DNA from: Mycoavidus sp. B2-EB
GTDB lineage: Bacteria > Pseudomonadota > Gammaproteobacteria > Burkholderiales > Burkholderiaceae
NCBI RefSeq assembly: GCF_014218255.1
Contig: NZ_AP021872.1
Coordinates: 1 to 64,000 of the forward strand
Length of the DNA: 64,000 nucleotides
Direction: 5' to 3'
How positions within the stretch are numbered: the first letter of the stretch is position 1; each line of letters opens with the position of its first letter. The notes under the pieces are model-generated. The model had not been told where the DNA came from. It worked only from the letters and a program-made list of their open reading frames with translations, and ran no database searches. The translations under genes and the position numbers were made by a program. Shown here in pieces: positions 58,810-64,000 of this stretch.

Positions 58810-59309
58810 AAAGTGCTTTGATAACGCTTTGGAGAGATTTCTGGAGTGAGCGCAACGCCCGCGAGAAAATGCTTTGCATCACGTTAGGCTTGGTTTTCAG
58901 CATCGCTTTGCTGTATAGCGTGTTATGGATGCCTGCCCGCAGCGGGAGTACCAGGCTGATGGCTAAGCTACCGGCGATGGAGCGCGAGCTAGCGCAAATG
59001 CAAGAACAAGCACGACAAGCGCAGGAGTTAGGACGTCGGCCAGCCAATATAACGCCTATCGGCGATGGTTTACGTGACACTCTGATGACTTCGCTTGCGC
59101 AACACAACATGACCAATGCTCAGTTATCTGTGCTCAATGGCGCGGTACAAATAAAATTAACCAACGTTTTCTTCGCAGATTGGCTTGGCTGGCTTAACGA
59201 AATCCGCAAACAATATAAATTGCAAATCGCTGAAGCCCAGCTCACCAGTCTTAATGAAGACGGGCAAGTGGATCTTACGGCGTTGCTGCAAGCGCCGAGC
59301 GCCCGTTAA
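58806..59309 (+). CDS. gspM: Type II secretion protein GspM
   Basis: GspM partners GspL in the inner-membrane platform. It is 167 residues: a short basic cytoplasmic start (LWRDFWSERNAREKML), one membrane helix (about 23-42) and a small periplasmic domain after a coiled stretch (LPAMERELAQMQEQARQAQE). Its ATG overlaps the gspL stop. The assignment rests on size, layout and order, as GspM sequences vary. Confidence 0.87.
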   Translation: MKSALITLWRDFWSERNAREKMLCITLGLVFSIALLYSVLWMPARSGSTRLMAKLPAMERELAQMQEQARQAQELGRRPANITPIGDGLRDTLMTSLAQHNMTNAQLSVLNGAVQIKLTNVFFADWLGWLNEIRKQYKLQIAEAQLTSLNEDGQVDLTALLQAPSAR

Positions 59310-59337
59310 TTTTTATGTGTTCATCCTCTAAACGCTG

Positions 59338-60153
59338 ATGCAGTCAACCCATCAGATAAGTGCTGCGCGGAATATGCATCCACTCTTGCAAAAATTAAAA
59401 GAGGCCCTGCCATGGAGTTTGGCCGCGCTGGTTTCAATCCTATTCACCGTACTGGCGCTCTTGCCGGCCGCTTGGTTTTTGCCGCTCGTGGCGCAGGCAA
59501 CCGCCGGGCGTGTGAGTTTAGCGGCTCCGGCGGGTTCGTTATGGCATGGCTCAGCCGTGCTGATGTTAGCGGCTGGACCTAAAGCCAGTGCTCCCACCGC
59601 ACTAGCCGGGCGGATTGAGTGGCGCACCGCGTTTTGGCCACTTTTTTCGGGTAAAGTGAGAATCGCCATGCAGGCCAATGAGGCCAGCGCAGTACCCATT
59701 CACCTCAGCATAACGCCACGTGGCGCGACGCTTTCCTCCGGGCAGTTGGAGGTGCCGGCAAGCTTATTAACGGGGCTAGGCGCACCGTTTAATACATTTA
59801 ATTTGCAAGGTGGGGTGCAGCTTCAATGGAACGATTGGCGCTTTCTAGACAATAAGCTATTCGGCCAACTTACATTAAACCTAACGGATATCTCGTCGCG
59901 TATCTCACGCGTAAAACCGCTGGGCTCATATCGTGTCGTGATTCAGGCGCTAGGCCGTGACGCGACGCTGGCCCTGACCACGACACAAGGTCCTTTACTG
60001 CTTGACGGGACAGGTCAATGGGCGCGGCAGAAATTCTCTTTCCGTGGTACAGCTCAAGCAGAAGAAACCGAGCGAGAAAATTTACGCACTTTGCTGAGCT
60101 TACTTGGCAATCGTATGGAACGTGATGTGTACGCGTTAGTTTTAGATCTGTAA
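59338..60153 (+). CDS. gspN: Type II secretion protein GspN
   Basis: GspN is an accessory inner-membrane/periplasmic T2SS protein of unclear function. It is 271 residues with one membrane helix (about 25-50). Family features are GSLWHGSAVLMLAAGPKA and the beta-rich body GGVQLQWNDWRFLDNKLFGQ. It ends the T2SS cluster. No gspO (prepilin peptidase) gene is in the window; pilD elsewhere probably serves. Confidence 0.88.
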   Translation: MQSTHQISAARNMHPLLQKLKEALPWSLAALVSILFTVLALLPAAWFLPLVAQATAGRVSLAAPAGSLWHGSAVLMLAAGPKASAPTALAGRIEWRTAFWPLFSGKVRIAMQANEASAVPIHLSITPRGATLSSGQLEVPASLLTGLGAPFNTFNLQGGVQLQWNDWRFLDNKLFGQLTLNLTDISSRISRVKPLGSYRVVIQALGRDATLALTTTQGPLLLDGTGQWARQKFSFRGTAQAEETERENLRTLLSLLGNRMERDVYALVLDL

Positions 60154-60428
60154 AAATACGGTTGTTGAAGAAAGCTAGCGAATTCCGGTAAACCTAGGCT
60201 TGGTTGTTTCGTAGGCCAGTAAGACTCATTCAAAATCCCATTGTAGTAAGGTTATACAGAGATTGTCCGGCCTTTTATGCGCGGGATCCCTGCCAGAAAT
60301 GATGCAAATTAATAAAAATTTTTTAAAAAGATTATTTGCATAAAATAAATAATTGCGCAAGTTTATTTGGTGTTTTGAGAATCATCATTTAGACTGAGCG
60401 CATTACATATGATTAAACGGGGTGAATG
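60154..60428. other. AT-rich spacer before the CdiA-like gene
   Basis: I searched this 275 bp for a lost 5' part of the haemagglutinin gene and found none. There is no signal-peptide coding sequence and no ORF on either strand with homology. It becomes very AT-rich at 60300-60370. No terminator for the gsp operon is clear. Confidence 0.5.
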
Positions 60429-63400
60429 ATGTTAAGACCTATTCATGGGATATCCACTCAATATATTCGGACTCATTCGATTACACCAGATAGGCCAGAG
60501 CAAATAACCGCCCCTTCTAATTCAGAAGCGGATGCACCGACGGCGCACCGTGCTCACTCTGTACCCCGCAGCCTGAATCGCGTTATAAAGATTGCCGGAG
60601 AGCCGGCCCAATTGATTTTTTCTAATGCCAATGGGATGGAGTGCTGCGGCTATCAATTTCTCCATACCAACCGCCTTGTGCTCACAACCGGAGAACCGAT
60701 TTTAAATCGTGACGGTGAGTTTCAGGCCTTTCGTCTAAAAACAGGTCAAATAACGATTCAAAGCAAAACAACCCTCAAAGGATATGAGCAGATTGATGTA
60801 ATCGCGTATTCGATCAAAATAGAGGGCGAGTTATCCGCCAATCAAATTAACTTGAATACAGCGGTGAATGGCTCAAATCTGAGCCTGCCCGTTACGCTGC
60901 AACAGGACATAGCTGACACGACCATTCATTCGGAGTTCCCCCGCCAGCTGCAATTCACAGGCACTGCCAAGGTAAAAGCAGAAGAACATTTGAGCATTCA
61001 GGCGGATACGCTCGATAATGCCAGTTCTCAGATTCAATCAAACGGAAATATTACCCTCAAAGCCAACCGTTTGATCGGCGCAGGAACGCTCGGCGCCACA
61101 CTGGATCTTACGGCAAAGCTGGAAGAGCGTTATACGCATCGCACCCAACTCAACGCCGGTCGGCATCTATCGATTTCAACGGCCCAAAGTTTCACGAATC
61201 AAGGCACTCTAAAAACGCGAGGTGAAATCACGCTTAAAGCTAAAACGTTAGAAAATCAATCCACCTCTTTGATAGACGGTGTTCACCTTAAATTCAAGGT
61301 AGAAAATGTGCTTAAGAATTATGGAGTGATTCAGGGCAGCACAGTGGTGATTGATGCGCAGCATTTGCTCAATGATGGCACTGACGATACGGATGAGCAG
61401 CAGGCTGGGGCTATCCTCGGCCGAGATCAACTGATGCTTGGAGCTTGGTTCCTGCATAACCAGGAGCATGGGTTGCTGCACAGTGATGGTGAATTGACGA
61501 TAGGGGGCTCCTTCAATGCTCAGCACAAAGCAGAAGGTCCAGCATACAGTCTAACCAATATGGCGTCCTCTACCATTGAGTCAAGAAAACCGCTCTTAAT
61601 TCAAGCCCATATTTTAGACAATCAAAACGGGCAAATCACGACGGGTTCCGATCTTATACTGAAGAGTAAAATTCTCAACAATATGCAGGGCCATATAGAA
61701 ACCCACGGTGCTCAAAGCGCATTGGATGTGCAAGCAGACGTGATTGATAATACCTCAGGCCGGATACTCCATACTGGCACAGGGCCAATGCAGATTTTCG
61801 CTCACGCTTCGATCATGAACCGTAAGGAAGAAGGCGTAAAAGGAGCGGGCTTTATTATCGGTAAAGGTCTGGTGACGCTCACGGCCCCTCAAATATTGAA
61901 CTATGACGGGGCGACCATTCTTTCCCACCACACACTCAAAATAAAAACTTTTTATACAGATTCTCTGACATGCTGTTTATCCAATCTAGCCGGCACACTA
62001 TCGGCGCACCAAAAAATTGAGATTGATACATATCAACTAGATAACAGCAAAGGTCTGATTGCCGTAGGGAAAGATGAAGCTTCCGAACCGGAGATTTCAA
62101 GTGATCCAGACCGTTCCACACAGCCGACGTATCCAGGCAGTGTCCTTGAAATTCGTGCGCATACAGTCATTAACACGGAGGGGGGGCAAATCGTTCAAAG
62201 TGGACAGGGTCAGATCCAGCTTTTTTTAGATGCGAGCGGCGGTGGCTACATAGCACAAGGGGGCTTAATGAATGCCTGGGGTCGCATCACGATAGAAGCG
62301 CCGAATATTGTCCATACGAATAAGAGCCAGATGACGGGAAAAGACCTCAATCTGGTCATCGGAGAAAGAATTCTTAACCAAGCCAATGCAACGTTATTTG
62401 CCCGCGATAGATTGTCCTTAAAAGCCTTAGCGCTCGATAATATGCAACAAGGGGTTTTGCAAAGTGAGGGGCGCATCTTCATTTTAGCGATGGCTTTTTG
62501 TAACGAAGGCACGATACACAGCCAAGGGGAGATCCGGATCCTTTCTAATAAGATGCGTAACCGTCGAGAAAGTGGCACATTGACCCAGCACTTATTGCGT
62601 TTGGCGATTCACCCGGGCCTGATTACGGGCGATACGATTTTAATCAGTGCGCGTGGGCCTGACTCTCTGTTGAGAAATACGGAGAGCATGATTTTCGCGC
62701 AAAACAGCCTTCAAATCGGGGTTCATGAGATTCAAAATCGTGCCGGTGGTACGCTTTATAGTGGCGGTGGTTTAGCCATTGGCCGTAAGCTGAATGCGGA
62801 GTCTATCGTGCAGGGTCGCAGTGAACGCATTCTCAATCATGGCTCCACGATGGATGCGGTGGGAGATCTAACGATTCATGCAAAAGCGCTAGTCAATCAA
62901 AATGCAAGATTCGAAATCGAAGAAAGGCTGATTGAGGAGCGGGGCATACACGAATGTCACGATGACCAGACAAACCAACGCTTTGATGGCTCCCAAATCG
63001 CCTGGCACGGCGACGTAGGGGGCCTCTACCGTGTGCACAGCTCCGGTCATGAAATATTTCGTTTTATCAACTATGTCTTTACGCGCCGAGTGACCACAAC
63101 CAGGGTGACGCACAGCGAACCTGGCAAGATTCATGCAGGTGGCGCGATCTCTCTGTCAGACCAGGTGATGAACGATAAAAGCATGATTATCGCTGGAGGG
63201 GCGCTCAGCGACCTTGAAGGCAGGCCTGCCCAAATTGAAAACCGGGATGCCATCGGTCAACGCGTCACGACTGATCAGGGAACCTTGCAATACTCAGATA
63301 GAAAGTGGCGAGGCGGGTTCAAGCGCTATTTTCAACGGGAGTGGGGTGGGCACGCGCCCTACCATCCGGCACCAATGGTCGAGCATCACACGCTGACGGT

Positions 63401-64000
63401 CGCCGTCTCTCAACCGCATACGGCAGTAGAGCATTCTGCGCCCTCTACCGCCTTAGTGCCGAGTTCTTCGGCTTTAAGCCGTAATACTTTATTAAATAGC
63501 GGTTTATTGCGCCTCAACACCGATCCCAATCAACGCTATCTGATCCAGATCGATCCCCGTTTTACTCGCCACAGCGACAGCGTTTCGAGCGATGTATTGC
63601 TGCGCTTACTGAATCTGGATCCTCAGCACATTCCCAAACGCCTGGGCGATGGATTCTATGAACAGCAACTGATTCGAGACCAAATTATTGGTCTAACGGG
63701 CCATTACTACCTCTCTAACCATCGAAACCCGTTTGCTGAGATTCGGGACTTGATGCACGCCGGGGCAGACTGGGCCAAACGGTTCAATTTGATGCTCGGC
63801 ATTGAACCGACACCTGAGCAAATCAATGCGTTAACCACCAGCCCCGTCTGGCTAGTGAATCAACGTATTCAATTACCCGATGGCTCAGAACAGACGGTCC
63901 TGGTGCCTAAAGTGTATCTGGCCCCAAGCGATGCGCCGGCCATCCCACGAAGCAATGCACTGATTTCAGCCGATACGATCGAGTTAGAGAGCGACCGCCC
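60429..64000 (+). CDS. CdiA/FhaB-family filamentous haemagglutinin-like protein (5' atypical, 3' beyond window)
   Basis: The frame is open from the ATG at 60429 (GGGG 6-9 bp upstream) to the window edge, over 1190 codons. Residues about 50-125 match only the second half of a two-partner-secretion domain (SNANGMECCGYQFLHTNRLV, then LTTGEPIL). The first half and any signal peptide are absent; the first 50 residues are polar. Then come many haemagglutinin repeats (N-x-L-x-A/N-G patterns) to about 870. A CdiA transition region with SEPGKIHAGGAISL is near 895-915, followed by the KRLGDGFYEQQLIRDQIIGL block near 1070-1089. The toxin end is outside the window. Confidence 0.82.
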   Translation, partial: MLRPIHGISTQYIRTHSITPDRPEQITAPSNSEADAPTAHRAHSVPRSLNRVIKIAGEPAQLIFSNANGMECCGYQFLHTNRLVLTTGEPILNRDGEFQAFRLKTGQITIQSKTTLKGYEQIDVIAYSIKIEGELSANQINLNTAVNGSNLSLPVTLQQDIADTTIHSEFPRQLQFTGTAKVKAEEHLSIQADTLDNASSQIQSNGNITLKANRLIGAGTLGATLDLTAKLEERYTHRTQLNAGRHLSISTAQSFTNQGTLKTRGEITLKAKTLENQSTSLIDGVHLKFKVENVLKNYGVIQGSTVVIDAQHLLNDGTDDTDEQQAGAILGRDQLMLGAWFLHNQEHGLLHSDGELTIGGSFNAQHKAEGPAYSLTNMASSTIESRKPLLIQAHILDNQNGQITTGSDLILKSKILNNMQGHIETHGAQSALDVQADVIDNTSGRILHTGTGPMQIFAHASIMNRKEEGVKGAGFIIGKGLVTLTAPQILNYDGATILSHHTLKIKTFYTDSLTCCLSNLAGTLSAHQKIEIDTYQLDNSKGLIAVGKDEASEPEISSDPDRSTQPTYPGSVLEIRAHTVINTEGGQIVQSGQGQIQLFLDASGGGYIAQGGLMNAWGRITIEAPNIVHTNKSQMTGKDLNLVIGERILNQANATLFARDRLSLKALALDNMQQGVLQSEGRIFILAMAFCNEGTIHSQGEIRILSNKMRNRRESGTLTQHLLRLAIHPGLITGDTILISARGPDSLLRNTESMIFAQNSLQIGVHEIQNRAGGTLYSGGGLAIGRKLNAESIVQGRSERILNHGSTMDAVGDLTIHAKALVNQNARFEIEERLIEERGIHECHDDQTNQRFDGSQIAWHGDVGGLYRVHSSGHEIFRFINYVFTRRVTTTRVTHSEPGKIHAGGAISLSDQVMNDKSMIIAGGALSDLEGRPAQIENRDAIGQRVTTDQGTLQYSDRKWRGGFKRYFQREWGGHAPYHPAPMVEHHTLTVAVSQPHTAVEHSAPSTALVPSSSALSRNTLLNSGLLRLNTDPNQRYLIQIDPRFTRHSDSVSSDVLLRLLNLDPQHIPKRLGDGFYEQQLIRDQIIGLTGHYYLSNHRNPFAEIRDLMHAGADWAKRFNLMLGIEPTPEQINALTTSPVWLVNQRIQLPDGSEQTVLVPKVYLAPSDAPAIPRSNALISADTIELESDR

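Noticed and set aside
60370-60400. Fur-box-like GAGAATCATCATTT before the CdiA-like gene
   Set aside because: Match to the Fur consensus is partial and not palindromic; no iron-related gene is near.

Overview
The window reads as the replication-origin side of a betaproteobacterial chromosome of the Burkholderiaceae. It opens on the first base of dnaA and runs dnaA-dnaN-gyrB, then mnmG-rsmG-parA-parB and the atpIBEFHAGDC operon. Further on come a bioA-F-D-B cluster and a complete type II secretion locus in the Burkholderia layout, with gspC inverted between gspF and gspG. Base composition looks close to 50% GC by eye, lower than free-living Burkholderia. IS remnants, broken toxin-antitoxin modules and a long CdiA/FhaB-type gene are scattered among the core genes. 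My inference, not proof, is a reduced-genome, host-associated Burkholderiaceae such as the fungal endosymbionts of the Mycoavidus/Glomeribacter lineage.

Layout. 1-5.2 kb: dnaA, dnaN, gyrB. 5.4-6.3 kb: an AT-rich gene of unknown function that looks acquired. 6.5-10.0 kb (minus strand): Na+/H+ antiporter, YbdK-type ligase, SET-domain methyltransferase and a translationally coupled exonuclease. 10.05-10.86 kb: an AT-rich intergenic region with DnaA boxes and a parS palindrome, a good oriC candidate. 10.9-15.2 kb: mnmG (with a second parS inside it), rsmG, parA, parB. 15.2-16.1 kb: an orphan MNT nucleotidyltransferase with a nonsense-mutated HEPN toxin stub, a diverged direct repeat, and the atp promoter. 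16.1-23.2 kb: the F1Fo ATP synthase operon. 23.4-28.7 kb: fumC, a probable 6S RNA (minus strand), hemE and priA.

28.7-38.1 kb is the most accessory-like stretch: a class II Fic protein with a candidate operator, an orphan HipB-like repressor, putA, a lone LivK-type binding protein, and an AbiEi-like/Fic fusion flanked by two copies of the same transposase fragment. 38.1-47.6 kb (minus strand): EamA exporter, SBF-like transporter, nitronate monooxygenase, bioB-bioD-bioF-bioA, mnmC. 47.9-48.8 kb: HU and a lytic transglycosylase. 48.9-60.2 kb: gspD-E-F, inverted gspC, gspG-H-I-J-K-L-M-N. From 60.4 kb to the end runs an open frame for a filamentous-haemagglutinin/CdiA-family protein that lacks a signal peptide and the first half of the two-partner-secretion domain.

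The core genes cover replication initiation, origin segregation, tRNA/rRNA modification, ATP synthesis, haem and biotin synthesis, and proline oxidation. The accessory genes (two Fic proteins, SET methyltransferase, CdiA-like protein, T2SS, toxin-antitoxin fragments) fit an organism interacting with a host or with competing bacteria. I saw no rRNA, tRNA or CRISPR array.
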